DNA of 64,000 nt from Bartonella vinsonii subsp. arupensis OK-94-513. GTDB lineage: Bacteria; Pseudomonadota; Alphaproteobacteria; Rhizobiales; Rhizobiaceae. Both the position numbers and the translations under genes were made by a program. The notes beneath the pieces were generated by a model. That model searched no databases, was not told the DNA's origin, and saw only the letters and a program-made list of their open reading frames with translations. Positions within the stretch are counted from its first letter, which is position 1, and each line of letters starts with the position of its first letter. Of this stretch, positions 1 to 10,056 are shown in pieces. The stretch spans positions 240,487 to 304,486 of the forward strand of contig NZ_JH725037.1 in assembly GCF_000278235.1 (NCBI RefSeq), written 5' to 3'.

Positions 1-2928
1 ATTTGTGGCTACAGTTGTCACATTTTGATTGGTGGTAAACAGCTGCGAACCATTCACTGCTTCAGTTGAATTTTCAGCAACATTCCCATTACCAACATTA
101 CGCAAAGAAACTGTGCCTTCCTCTGGATTTCCAAAAGTCACACTCTTCTTCTTAACTTCTTTACGAGCTGATCTGGTAAGGGTACTGACTTCTTCTGTAT
201 CTTCTTCTGTGTCGTAGAAAACTGCTACAGAACGCACGTCATTAATATCTTTAGTAAGCTTATGTACGTTTTCATCAAGTTGTGCTTTATTAACGGCTTC
301 ATCGTTTTGTTCTGCCGCCTTGAGGCCAGAAAGTATGCGACTCTTACTATCCTTATCGACAAGGCTAATTTTAGCATCATCTTTTTCTTTACCTATAGTA
401 ATAGTTTTTGTATCTTCGTCCCACTTAACAAGCTCATTACTTTTTTCAGCGTTAATCTCATTCTTAATATTCGTAAAAGAACTGCCAACATCAGCTAAAG
501 CCTCAGCAACAGTATGATAGGTTGACTCAACTGTACTGCCATCGTTCTTGAACGTATTGATCTTGAAAGTGGGATCAGTCCACTTCCCATTCGTATATCC
601 AGCTCCGCCACCAAAATATTGTGCCGCATGCTGAGCAACTGTTTTCAAATCATTGCTAACAGTAGTAACATTATTATTAGTCGTAAAAAGTTGTGATCCA
701 TTGACTGCTTGGTTTGAAGTTGCAGAGAGGTCCCCAGATTTAACGTCTTTTATCTCTTTATTTCCAGCAGAAATACCAGTGGTAGTTATTTTAGGACCAT
801 TGACAATCACTAAGCCTGTTGCATCTAAGGTGGTACCACCCCCCATTTTTGCACTACTCAGTGTCACGTCCTTGGCTAAATCGAATTTTACTTTATTGTC
901 TTTATCGCCCTTTGTAATCTTAAGATTTTTACTTTCAGCGGAAAAATCTACACCACTATTCATAGGCACAGTTGTGCTATTTGCATTATCAACAGATAAT
1001 TTCCAACCGTTTTTTCTTACAACGTCTTCTAAGTCTTTTAATTGTGCAATATTTACTGCATCAGTATCTTCAGTACCAGCTGCTACGCCTGTAATTTGGC
1101 GCGTTATATTCTTAGCATCATCACCAACGCTCACTATACCATGCGTACTTTTCCATTGCGCTTTGGTGTTTGTTGTAGGTCCCTTCAGACTAGGAGCATA
1201 CCCCAAAACACCAGCATCCCTGCTCGCTATAGAATCGCTTCCTAGTGCAATACTATCTTTAGTCTTCGCGTTAGAATCGGCACCTATAGCGATACTCCCA
1301 CCCCCATTTGCTTGTGAATAGAAGCCTACAGAAATAGCTTCAAGACCAGTTGCATATGCACGGTGACCAAGAGCAGTCGAGCCATACGCTAGAGCTTTAG
1401 AAACAGCACCGACAGCTGTTGTATACTTATCCCCTGCGGTTGTATAATCATTCTCTCCATGATCGCTCTCTTTATTATATTCACCACCTATTGCGACACT
1501 GCTTATACCTGTAGCGTGAGCCATGTTGCCCACGGCTATACTATCTTTTGCATCCGCAAATGAAAAAGAACCTACACCAACAGCATTTGAACCATTTGCA
1601 CCTGAAGCGACACCAAAAGCAGATGCACTATCTCCTAAAGTCTGAGCACCATAACCTACAGCAGAAGAAAATTTACCTTTTGCTAACACTTGCCTCTCAT
1701 CGTAAGAAGAACCTATTGCAATAGTGCCCACATTGGCAGCCTGTGCCTTGCTACCTATCGCAATAGAATCGTTCTCCAATGCATTAGCCAACGGGCCAAA
1801 AGCAATAGAACGCACACCTGAAGCCTCTGCCTTATAACCAATAGCATTCGCTTCCACACCCATAGCTTTAGCAATAGCTCCTAATGCCAATGAATGTTTA
1901 CTACCCGCAGTTGTATAATCGTCCTTCCCGCTCTTTTCATTATATTCAGAACCGATTGCGACACTACTTATACCTTTAGCGCGAGCCATGTGTCCTATAG
2001 CAATGCCATCCATCTGCGATGTCTTAGCACGATGTCCAACAGCAATTGAGTAATCGCCTGCTGACTCTGTACGGCCCTCAGGGGGAATTGGATCAAAGTT
2101 CGTTCTACCTTCACCACCAATTGCGATACTTTTTAGGCCTATAGCGTGCGACAAATGACCTATAGCAACAGTTTGCTGTTCATCCACCTCAGCCTTATAA
2201 CCAATGGCAACTGAGTCACCAGCTTTTACTGACACTTGATAACCAATAGCAATGACATCGCTACCACTAGCAAGATTTACAGAATCACCAATAACAACAC
2301 TTGTTGCCGGCTGCAACCCAGATTGTTTCTGCCACGTCACGTTGTTTCCAATAATAACATCTTTATCGCTATCGCCTGGTATCCGCATATTATTACCAAA
2401 AGTGACATTCTTTGTATCTACACCACGTTGCATGCCATTCGTTGAAGCACTCCGTAAGAGATCAGATACATTAATAATACTTGGATTCTCATCACTCTGA
2501 GCAAACTGTTGGCCTCCATCACTTGCTGCCAAACGAGCCCTCAATGAGGTTGGATTATTATAAGATATGAGTGCTAGATCAGCTACAGGGGCAATCCTCC
2601 CCCCAAATCGAGAGTCCTCACTCACATTATTTGCCTGATTATTTGCCTGCAAACCTTCAGCGCTCGCTGTCACATCCACATTCATTACACCAGCATCTGC
2701 TAAACCAGATGTTGCTGCTCCTTCATTTACAGGTGCAGGCGAAGAAACTTCAGAAGATTTGGCTTTCTCATTTCCCTTAACACTCTTGGGTTTTACATCT
2801 CCAGCATTTACAGGAGAAATATTCGATAAGAATGCAACCATTATAGCCAACAACAGCATCTTAACGAAAGAAAAATGAGAATTTTTTAAATTTCTCACTG
2901 TTGTTTGTATGGCATATAATTTTTTCAT
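1..2928 (-). CDS. Trimeric autotransporter adhesin, N-terminal 976 residues (runs off left edge)
   Basis: This is a surface adhesin of the YadA/BadA/Vomp family. Such proteins are exported by Sec, trimerise, and are anchored in the outer membrane by a C-terminal barrel that here lies outside the window. The start ATG at 2928 opens a basic and then hydrophobic signal peptide (residues 1 to about 42, ending SPVNA). A low-complexity linker follows (about 43-165), then a head of left-handed beta-roll repeats with many AIG/AVG motifs (about 170-590). A neck (QITGVAAGTEDTDAV, about residue 615) leads into stalk repeats containing AVNGSQLF and QYFGGGAGY. I traced the frame to position 1 and saw no stop. 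The signal peptide and linker differ from the two downstream paralogues, so this is a different subclass. No cysteine is visible. Family assignment is firm; which named adhesin it corresponds to is not. Confidence 0.9.
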   Translation of the reverse strand, partial: MKKLYAIQTTVRNLKNSHFSFVKMLLLAIMVAFLSNISPVNAGDVKPKSVKGNEKAKSSEVSSPAPVNEGAATSGLADAGVMNVDVTASAEGLQANNQANNVSEDSRFGGRIAPVADLALISYNNPTSLRARLAASDGGQQFAQSDENPSIINVSDLLRSASTNGMQRGVDTKNVTFGNNMRIPGDSDKDVIIGNNVTWQKQSGLQPATSVVIGDSVNLASGSDVIAIGYQVSVKAGDSVAIGYKAEVDEQQTVAIGHLSHAIGLKSIAIGGEGRTNFDPIPPEGRTESAGDYSIAVGHRAKTSQMDGIAIGHMARAKGISSVAIGSEYNEKSGKDDYTTAGSKHSLALGAIAKAMGVEANAIGYKAEASGVRSIAFGPLANALENDSIAIGSKAQAANVGTIAIGSSYDERQVLAKGKFSSAVGYGAQTLGDSASAFGVASGANGSNAVGVGSFSFADAKDSIAVGNMAHATGISSVAIGGEYNKESDHGENDYTTAGDKYTTAVGAVSKALAYGSTALGHRAYATGLEAISVGFYSQANGGGSIAIGADSNAKTKDSIALGSDSIASRDAGVLGYAPSLKGPTTNTKAQWKSTHGIVSVGDDAKNITRQITGVAAGTEDTDAVNIAQLKDLEDVVRKNGWKLSVDNANSTTVPMNSGVDFSAESKNLKITKGDKDNKVKFDLAKDVTLSSAKMGGGTTLDATGLVIVNGPKITTTGISAGNKEIKDVKSGDLSATSNQAVNGSQLFTTNNNVTTVSNDLKTVAQHAAQYFGGGAGYTNGKWTDPTFKINTFKNDGSTVESTYHTVAEALADVGSSFTNIKNEINAEKSNELVKWDEDTKTITIGKEKDDAKISLVDKDSKSRILSGLKAAEQNDEAVNKAQLDENVHKLTKDINDVRSVAVFYDTEEDTEEVSTLTRSARKEVKKKSVTFGNPEEGTVSLRNVGNGNVAENSTEAVNGSQLFTTNQNVTTVATN

Positions 2929-4307
2929 AATAAATTCTCCAATGAAAAAAATAAGACACAAAAAAGACACATTTCTACGTTACCTTTTAAGGGAGTATGA
3001 GATTTTAGGCTATTATTCTTCTGGTGAGGTGTCATTTTGAGTCTCGTGGTGTGTATTTAAGAGGATCTAAGTAGGAAAATTGATTTAATAAATATTGCAA
3101 ATGATCCGTTTAGAGTCTAATGGGCGTTTGTTGTATGTTTTATTGCTATGTTTCGTTTAAAGATTTAAGGCATTTCATTTTAGAATGATTAAGCTTTTAA
3201 CAAATATAAAGAGTGATTTTTATGCGTTAATGGATTACTTTTTTGTTAAAAGAGAGTATTTTTTTTGTGATATTAAAGTGAAATACTCTGAAATCTAAGT
3301 AGAATTTGATTTCTTTAGCTATAATTTCTTTCTACTAAAATGAATATTAAAGCTGCATCGAAGTTTGGTGTTATTTTTTCTCTTTAAATTCATTACGCTT
3401 GCCCCCCTTTTGATATCGCTCACCCCATCAAGAGGCGTTTCTTTTAAACAAAATGAGTCTTAATAATATACTATTTGTACAGTTATGAAGTCTCAAATGA
3501 AATAGCAAGAAAAAAATGGGCTTGTTGTATAAATTCTATCATTATGGATTCTCGTGTGTTATTTTTTCAACAAAATCACATAATATTGTTCTGAAATCTC
3601 AGAATTTTCATCCTCGTTAAGTATCGTACTTGTTTATGTGTAACTTAAATATTGTTTAACAATAGTGATGCTGTGTAAGATTTTTTTAAAACCTTTGCCT
3701 TTTTAGTATCATCTCAATGCTATATGAAATCCATGCACATAAATCCCCAAATCTCCTAACTTCCATAAATTAAATTCTACCAAGAAAAATGCTCTTTTAG
3801 ATGTATCATCCGCACCTAAAGAGTATGAGACTGGCAAAATATATTTGAACGCTCTTATCAGATATAAGGTTTATAATTTGTAAAGTTTAGAAGATTCATT
3901 TTGTGTATTTGAGAGGTAAAAGATACTGAATTTGAAAAAGGACTTGTTTTCTAGAAGGTTTTAAAGCGAAAAACGCGTGTATTAGTCGCTTTCTTATTTT
4001 GTAAAGTTAATTGTATCTTTTTGTAAAAATGGTTAATATTGCTTTAATTTAGCTTCTCATTCAAAAGAATCAAATGACCCAAAATGATTGCGTGATTTCT
4101 TGGGAAGTATTAGCTCCGCCTTTACAATGAATCTTATAAAGCGATACTAGCTACGGAATAATAGAAAAATAGCTAGGAAATGAACTTCCCTAACCCTGTT
4201 CATAAAAAGCATACTCCAACAGATCTTAAAGTGTGCTTTTTATGAGTAAAATTATGGAATATTCTTTTAGAAAATTTTGACTTTAAGTATCATTATCATC
4301 TATAAAA
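2929..4307. other. Gene-free spacer upstream of the first adhesin
   Basis: About 1.4 kb of AT-rich DNA between the start of the first adhesin gene and the terminator of the second. I see no supported gene or RNA. It should hold the promoter and 5' leader of the first adhesin, and it contains the leader element shared with the second adhesin at 2952-2968. Confidence 0.5.
2952..2968 (-). repeat. 17-nt leader element shared by adhesin genes 1 and 2 (copy 1)
   Basis: TAAGACACAAAAAAGAC on the plus strand (GTCTTTTTTGTGTCTTA in the transcript sense). It is identical to 9674-9690 and lies about 24 nt upstream of the start codon, so it falls in the 5' leader. The function is unknown. Confidence 0.6.
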
Positions 4308-4341
4308 TTTTCGCCCTTGCCTCATCAGACAAGGGCGAAAA
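4308..4341 (-). terminator. Rho-independent terminator of adhesin gene 2
   Basis: A perfect 12-bp stem (TTTTCGCCCTTG against CAAGGGCGAAAA) with a 10-nt loop. On the minus strand a TTTTATAG tract follows. It begins 24 nt past the stop codon of the second adhesin. Confidence 0.85.
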
Positions 4342-4364
4342 TTCTGTTAAATTCCTGTTTTTTT

Positions 4365-7300
4365 TTATTTTATTTTCAGAGTTATTGCACCACCTACGCC
4401 CCAATGACCACCAGCACTTGTTGCAGATATATTAGAGCGGATTTTTCCATTTTCAGATGTATAACCAGCACCAAGAGCAAAGGCAGATTGTCCACGCCAT
4501 GCACCGCTACCAAATGAGACACTCAAAGATCCTGGATCGTCGAAGTAACGTAGGTTGGATACGGCTAAACCAACAGCTGCTGCTTGCCTTGCCTCTTTGC
4601 GGACGCTCTTAATGTCATAACTTAAAATATTAAACTTCATATCTGTATATTGGTTAGCTTGGTCAACGGCATTATCAATAGCATCAATAACGATATTATT
4701 CACCCGTTGATCTGTGTAATGCTTTGATTCATCAAGAACAATCTTCATCTGCTGCTCAGTATAATCATGCAGTTGCCCACCATTAATTGCCTCTTTCGAG
4801 CCTTTCTCAATACGACCATCAGCGAGATTATCAATCAGAACAGGTTCACTGGCATCACCACCTTTTAGAGTGATCTTATTGGTTTTCTTTCCGTCTGCAG
4901 TTTTGTCATAGTTAACAGCCCCATCGGAAAGATTATTAACCGTGTTCTCAATATTATCAACTCTGTCTTCAATATTAATAACCGTTTCACCAATATTCGT
5001 AACCGTAGCGGAAATATTATCAACCTTGTTTGTGATATGCTGAATATCTTTTTCAACGCCTGCAACACGTTCATTGGTCTTCCAAAGTTGTCCGCCATTG
5101 ACCGCATCTTTTGAACCTTGTTCGATTTTACCGTCAGCTACATTGATAATTTTACTTGGCTTACCATCATGTTTAGCATCATAAGCTTGCTGCAAATCAT
5201 TCCACTTTAAAGCATCGGAATCTACCTTGTCGATAACATGATCAATACGATCATTTATGCTTACCATATTGCTATTAACACCACCAAGTGCATCGGCAAC
5301 ATTATTGTAGCTTTTCTCAACAGTTGTACCATCAGCATTGAGTTGTGCAACTTTGAAATTAGGAGCCGTCCATTCCCCATCATTATAGCCAGCACCACCA
5401 CCAAAATAGGCTGCAAGCTGGTTACTCATGCGATAGAGTTGATTACCCGTAATGGCATCTGTTGAACCATCAGCAATTCTACCATCTTTGACATTAAGAA
5501 GAGCTACCGGTCCAGTGCTGTTCTTACCCCCTAAGGTTACACGATTATAATCAACAACACCATCTTCACTTTTATCATAGAGAACCGCTGCCGCACTTGC
5601 GAGATTAATATCTTGAGAAATCTTCTCTATGCTTTTATCAAGTTGATCTTTGTTAACAGCTTCATCGCCTTTTTCTGCTTTTTTCACACCAGAAATAGTG
5701 CGTGCTACACCACCAACACCTGCAATATTGATCTCAGTCCCAGCTGTTTTTGCACCTATCGTGATAATCCCTGAAGCTCCTCCCTCTTGTTGCACAAGAT
5801 TGCCCTTTTTCATTTCGGAAATCTTACCATCAAGGTTTGCAATAGAAATATTCACGCCAGTGAAAGCATCCGTTACATTATTATATTTTGTATCTTTAAT
5901 AACGAAGGTTGGTTCTATACCAGCCGCTACATCTGTACTGCCACCAAAATAGTTCGATATATTTTCAGCAATCTTGAAAAGCTGTGAACCATTTACAGCA
6001 TCGGTTGAATCTTCAGAAAGTGTGCCGTTTTTCACGCCAGAAATTGTACGAACATCACCATTCTTATTGACAATACTGATTTCAGTGCCAGCTGTTTCTT
6101 TACCAATCGTGATAAGAGAACTCTCTCCTTCTTGCTTGACAAGGCTATTTTTTGCCGCATTGGTAATATGATTAGAAATCTTCGTGATAGAATTACTCAC
6201 ACCAGTGAAAGCATCAGCAACATTATCATATTCCTCCTCAACAATAGCACCATCAGCATTCAATTCAGAAACCGTGAATGTAGGATCTGTCCATTCTTCA
6301 TTCTCATACTGAGTACCTCCCCCCAAATAAGTAGCAAGCTTATTGTTCACAGAGTAGAGTTGTTTGCCGGTAATAGCATCGGTTGAATCGCTAGAAATCT
6401 CCCCATCCGCAAGAAACTTAATTTTGCTGTTTGTCTTTTCTTCTCCTGGTCCATGAAGAGCAACAAATGCCTGCTCATCATCACTCCACAATAAAGAGTC
6501 TTTAGAGACACCATCAATTTTCTGAGTAAACTCATTAACCACATTGTCTAAATGACTGTTCACATTTTTGACATTTGCATCAAGACCTGTCAAAGCAGAA
6601 CCTACATCTTCAAAGGTTTTCTGCGTTACCTTACCATCAGCAGAAACAGTGGATAAATTATATTGTGGTCCGACAAATTTACCGTCCTGAAATGCAGCAT
6701 TCCCACCAAAAGATTTTGCAATATCTCCGGATATTTTATTAATTTGGCTACCATTGATGGCATCATGCGAATCCTCAGCAATTCTGCCATCTTTGACATT
6801 AAGAAGAGCCACTGGTTCCGTAGTCTTATCACCCCCTAAAGTGATACTATTATAATTAACAGAATCATCGTCGTTTTTATCATAGAGAACTGCAAAAGCA
6901 CTTGCTTGCTGAATATCGAAAACTTCCTTACCAAGATCAGTAACCGTAGCTGATATATTAGTAACCTTATTATCAATATGGGCAATTTCCTTTTCAACAC
7001 CTGCAACACGATCATTCGTCTTCCAAAGCTGCCCACCATTTATAGCATCAGTTGAATCTTCATTAATATCGCCATTTTTCACGTTATGGAGCGCAACTGG
7101 TTCTTTGGTCTCCTCACCCCCTAAAGTGATACTATTATAATTAACAGAATTATCACTCTTTTTATCATAAAGGACAGCAAAACTATTTGCTTCTTTAATG
7201 ACCTTAATCCTGTCTGTAATATCTGCAATTTCACCATCGAGTTGTTGTTTATTAACAGCTTCATCAGCATTAACTGCTGCTTTCACGCCAGAAATTGTAC

Positions 7301-9647
7301 GAGCCTCACCTGATTTATTTGCAATATGAATCTCTGTGCCTTCTATTTCCTTACCGATAGTGATACGATTTGTCTCTGCTTCTTGCTTAACAAGGCTATT
7401 ATTCTTAAAACTATCGGTAATATCTGCTATACTATCCTCAAGTTGTTTTTTATTAACAGCGTCATTATCTTCCTCTGCTGCTTTCACACCGGAAATTCTA
7501 CGATCTTCACTATTCTTATTGGCAATATTGATTAGATCCCCACCTGTTGCCTTACCAATAGTGATAGTGCCTTCATTTTCTTCCTGCTTCACAAGGCTAT
7601 TTTTTGCCGCATTGGTAATCTGATTAGAAATCTTCGTGATAGAATTATTAATACCCTCAAATGCAGATACAACAGTAGTATATTTAGAACCTTGAATGGT
7701 ATAAGTTGGTCCAATACCATTAATCACATCTGCATCATCACCAAAAAAATCCGATACATTTTTAGCAATTTGAAAAAGCTGGTGACCATTTATTGCATCT
7801 GTTGAAGTAGAACTAATTTCCCCAATCTCAACGCCAGAAATAAGGCGCACCTTACCTTCATTATTTGCAATATTGATTTCAATACCATCCTTTTCAGCAC
7901 CAATAGTGATCCGCTTCTGCGCGTCATCCCATTTAACAAGACTATTTTCTGCTACTTGGTTTTCTATTTCTTTCAGCTGTGCAACATTCACTGCATCAGT
8001 ATCTCTATTTCCTTTTTCAAGTCCTGTAATCCTTTTATTGCCAGCATCAATACCATCAGGTGTTACCTCTGGACCTCCTTTCTCAAAATGAAAACCTTGA
8101 TCATTCATAACGCTTTTTCCAGCAGTGACACTTGTCACATGAATATCATCTGCCAGACCAAATGTTACATTGTGATCGTTATCCCTTACAATCTTGATAT
8201 TCTGTTTATTTTCACTGCCGGCTGCTTGTAAATTTACCATGCCATTTGGGCCAATAGCCATAGCATCTCCACTATTGATAGAAAGCTGCCAACTTGTTTT
8301 CGCTGCCTCTTTCACAGCGTTTAGCTGTGCAACATTCACTGCATCGGTATCTGCTGTCCCCGCTGCAACATCTGTAATCGTTTGATTGCCAGCATGAATA
8401 CCCTGAGAAGTTATTGCTGGCCCTCCATTAGTAAATAGAAAGCCATCATCACTCAAAATGCTTTTTCCTGCAGTGACACTCGTCACTGTAATATTCTTGG
8501 CCAGATCAAACTTTACATTATTGCCTTTAACATCTTTTGTAACTGTAAGATTGTCACTTGCAGCCGATAAATCTACGGTATCTTTTATACCAATCGTTGT
8601 GGAATTTTCCCCTCCAACAGACAGATTCCAACCTTGATCTACGTACGATTCTAATGCTTTTACCTGTGCAACATTTGCGGCATCAGTGTCTGCAGTACCA
8701 GCTGCTACCCCTGTAATCTGACGCGTTTGACTATTTTTAGGATTACCAACACTTACCGCAGCTAGCGTACTCTTCCATTTCTCATTCTTTGATGGGCCAT
8801 GCTCTAAAGGATCGTAACCAATAACACCAGCAGACGTATTAGCTACAGATCCGCTTCCAATAGCAACACCACCTTCTACAATCGCTCTTGCATTTGGACC
8901 AATAGCAATGGACTTCTCTTTTTGAGCTTGAGCATCATAACCCACAGCAATTGCATCTGATGCACTTGCAAGTGATTGGGTACCAAATGCCATACCATCA
9001 ATGTCTGTTGCTTTTGCAAACCCACCAATAGCAATCGCACCTCTTCCTGATGCTTCTGACACAACCCCTATGGCAAGACTTGCTTGTCCTCCCGCAAGCG
9101 CAAAAACGCCAAAGGCTTGTGCCGCCCCAAGCTTTGCAGTAGCCCCCGCACCAAATGCTGTTGAATAATGCCCCGATGCGGAAGATCCACACCCCGTCGC
9201 AAAAGAATAAACGCCAAAAGCTTCAGGCATAACATTTGTAAGACCACCCGTTGCTCCTCCCATATACCCCCCGCTATTGGTTGTACCATCACCAGCCCAA
9301 ACAATCTGACCTGTTGCCCAATTAAAAGGACTCTTGCCAGAAACCTCTTTGTTCAGAGAAATTATTTCATATGCTTCCTTTTCAGTAATTTGCTTATTAG
9401 TACCTTGATTCATGCCACCACGGCCAATAACATTAAACACACCACAGTAATCATTATCGCCAGCTAACACAATACTGCCATGGCTTCCCTTTGGGTAAGA
9501 TACGTCGGTTCCATTTGTGCTCTGAACAGATTGTCCTGTTATCGCAAGATTTGCAGCAACGACAGGAGAAACACTCGACAAGAGTGTGGCTATAACAGTT
9601 CCCAATGAAACAGCTTTAATCAAATTTGGTGTTGAATATTTTTTCAT
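4365..9647 (-). CDS. Trimeric autotransporter adhesin (Vomp/BadA-like), 1760 aa
   Basis: A complete YadA-family adhesin. The start at 9647 (MKKYSTPNL) was preferred over an ATG 36 nt upstream because a strong GGGAGGGG ribosome-binding site sits at 9652-9659 and the signal peptide then begins properly (residues 1 to about 33, SSVSPVVAA). An N-terminal segment has GSHGSIVLAGDNDYCG. The head of AIG-type repeats spans about 140-270. It is followed by a neck (RQITGVAAGTADTDA) and a very long stalk of repeating modules: AVNxxQL necks, FGG-containing units, and coiled-coil segments such as ITKISNQITNAAKNSLV. The C-terminal 90 or so residues are the membrane anchor (VRKEARQAAAVGLAVSNLRY, then beta strands). 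The only cysteines I see are C68 and C153. In Bartonella, proteins of this family mediate binding to host cells and matrix and autoaggregation; the role of this copy is inferred. It is a close paralogue of the next gene. Confidence 0.93.
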   Translation of the reverse strand: MKKYSTPNLIKAVSLGTVIATLLSSVSPVVAANLAITGQSVQSTNGTDVSYPKGSHGSIVLAGDNDYCGVFNVIGRGGMNQGTNKQITEKEAYEIISLNKEVSGKSPFNWATGQIVWAGDGTTNSGGYMGGATGGLTNVMPEAFGVYSFATGCGSSASGHYSTAFGAGATAKLGAAQAFGVFALAGGQASLAIGVVSEASGRGAIAIGGFAKATDIDGMAFGTQSLASASDAIAVGYDAQAQKEKSIAIGPNARAIVEGGVAIGSGSVANTSAGVIGYDPLEHGPSKNEKWKSTLAAVSVGNPKNSQTRQITGVAAGTADTDAANVAQVKALESYVDQGWNLSVGGENSTTIGIKDTVDLSAASDNLTVTKDVKGNNVKFDLAKNITVTSVTAGKSILSDDGFLFTNGGPAITSQGIHAGNQTITDVAAGTADTDAVNVAQLNAVKEAAKTSWQLSINSGDAMAIGPNGMVNLQAAGSENKQNIKIVRDNDHNVTFGLADDIHVTSVTAGKSVMNDQGFHFEKGGPEVTPDGIDAGNKRITGLEKGNRDTDAVNVAQLKEIENQVAENSLVKWDDAQKRITIGAEKDGIEINIANNEGKVRLISGVEIGEISSTSTDAINGHQLFQIAKNVSDFFGDDADVINGIGPTYTIQGSKYTTVVSAFEGINNSITKISNQITNAAKNSLVKQEENEGTITIGKATGGDLINIANKNSEDRRISGVKAAEEDNDAVNKKQLEDSIADITDSFKNNSLVKQEAETNRITIGKEIEGTEIHIANKSGEARTISGVKAAVNADEAVNKQQLDGEIADITDRIKVIKEANSFAVLYDKKSDNSVNYNSITLGGEETKEPVALHNVKNGDINEDSTDAINGGQLWKTNDRVAGVEKEIAHIDNKVTNISATVTDLGKEVFDIQQASAFAVLYDKNDDDSVNYNSITLGGDKTTEPVALLNVKDGRIAEDSHDAINGSQINKISGDIAKSFGGNAAFQDGKFVGPQYNLSTVSADGKVTQKTFEDVGSALTGLDANVKNVNSHLDNVVNEFTQKIDGVSKDSLLWSDDEQAFVALHGPGEEKTNSKIKFLADGEISSDSTDAITGKQLYSVNNKLATYLGGGTQYENEEWTDPTFTVSELNADGAIVEEEYDNVADAFTGVSNSITKISNHITNAAKNSLVKQEGESSLITIGKETAGTEISIVNKNGDVRTISGVKNGTLSEDSTDAVNGSQLFKIAENISNYFGGSTDVAAGIEPTFVIKDTKYNNVTDAFTGVNISIANLDGKISEMKKGNLVQQEGGASGIITIGAKTAGTEINIAGVGGVARTISGVKKAEKGDEAVNKDQLDKSIEKISQDINLASAAAVLYDKSEDGVVDYNRVTLGGKNSTGPVALLNVKDGRIADGSTDAITGNQLYRMSNQLAAYFGGGAGYNDGEWTAPNFKVAQLNADGTTVEKSYNNVADALGGVNSNMVSINDRIDHVIDKVDSDALKWNDLQQAYDAKHDGKPSKIINVADGKIEQGSKDAVNGGQLWKTNERVAGVEKDIQHITNKVDNISATVTNIGETVINIEDRVDNIENTVNNLSDGAVNYDKTADGKKTNKITLKGGDASEPVLIDNLADGRIEKGSKEAINGGQLHDYTEQQMKIVLDESKHYTDQRVNNIVIDAIDNAVDQANQYTDMKFNILSYDIKSVRKEARQAAAVGLAVSNLRYFDDPGSLSVSFGSGAWRGQSAFALGAGYTSENGKIRSNISATSAGGHWGVGGAITLKIK
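6122..6167 (-). repeat. 46-bp identical block shared by adhesins 2 and 3 (copy in gene 2)
   Basis: It encodes part of the stalk segment EGESSLITIG...AAKNSLVKQ. The 46 bases are identical to 11862-11907, and similarity continues on both sides. A 28-base core also recurs inside this gene near 7590-7620. Blocks like this are substrates for recombination between the adhesin genes. Confidence 0.75.
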
Positions 9648-10000
9648 AATTCCCCTCCCGATAATAACATATTTAAGACACAAAAAAGACGCCTACTCGT
9701 GTTGTAAGGCCTTCTTATTTTTTGCGTCTCCGTGCTTTTGCACTGTAAATAAAACAAGATATAAGCTGTTATTGCGACAGCACCTTTAAAGGGGAAGTAG
9801 AGGGCAGCTTGTGAAAGTCAAGCTGAGGAACATCAAAAAAACATATCTTATTACGAGAATAACGTTGGATTTTCTCTTAAAAAGAGCGCCTATTTTTTTG
9901 CTTTATCCTCTTTGAAATTGGTATAATTTTTGCGTCTCTTGATTTTAGGAGAACGCTTATTTTTCTCAAGCAAGATTTATTCAAAGTTTTTTTACTAAAA
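9648..10000. other. Spacer between adhesin genes 2 and 3
   Basis: About 350 bases carrying the ribosome-binding site, leader element and presumed promoter of adhesin gene 2. No gene is visible. GTGTCTT- or GCGTCTC-like motifs following T runs recur at about 9675-9690, 9719 and 9927. Confidence 0.5.
9674..9690 (-). repeat. 17-nt leader element shared by adhesin genes 1 and 2 (copy 2)
   Basis: Identical to 2952-2968 and placed about 27 nt upstream of the adhesin 2 start codon. Adhesin 3 has only a shorter echo (TAAAAAAGAC near 15342). Confidence 0.6.
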
Positions 10001-10027
10001 TGCCCCTGCTTCATCAAAGCAGGGGCA
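10001..10027 (-). terminator. Rho-independent terminator of adhesin gene 3
   Basis: An 11-bp GC-rich stem (TGCCCCTGCTT against AAGCAGGGGCA) with a 5-nt loop. On the minus strand TTTTAGT follows. It lies about 30 nt past the stop of the third adhesin. Confidence 0.85.
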
Positions 10028-10056
10028 AAAGCGTATTCAAGAAAACTATTTTCGCA

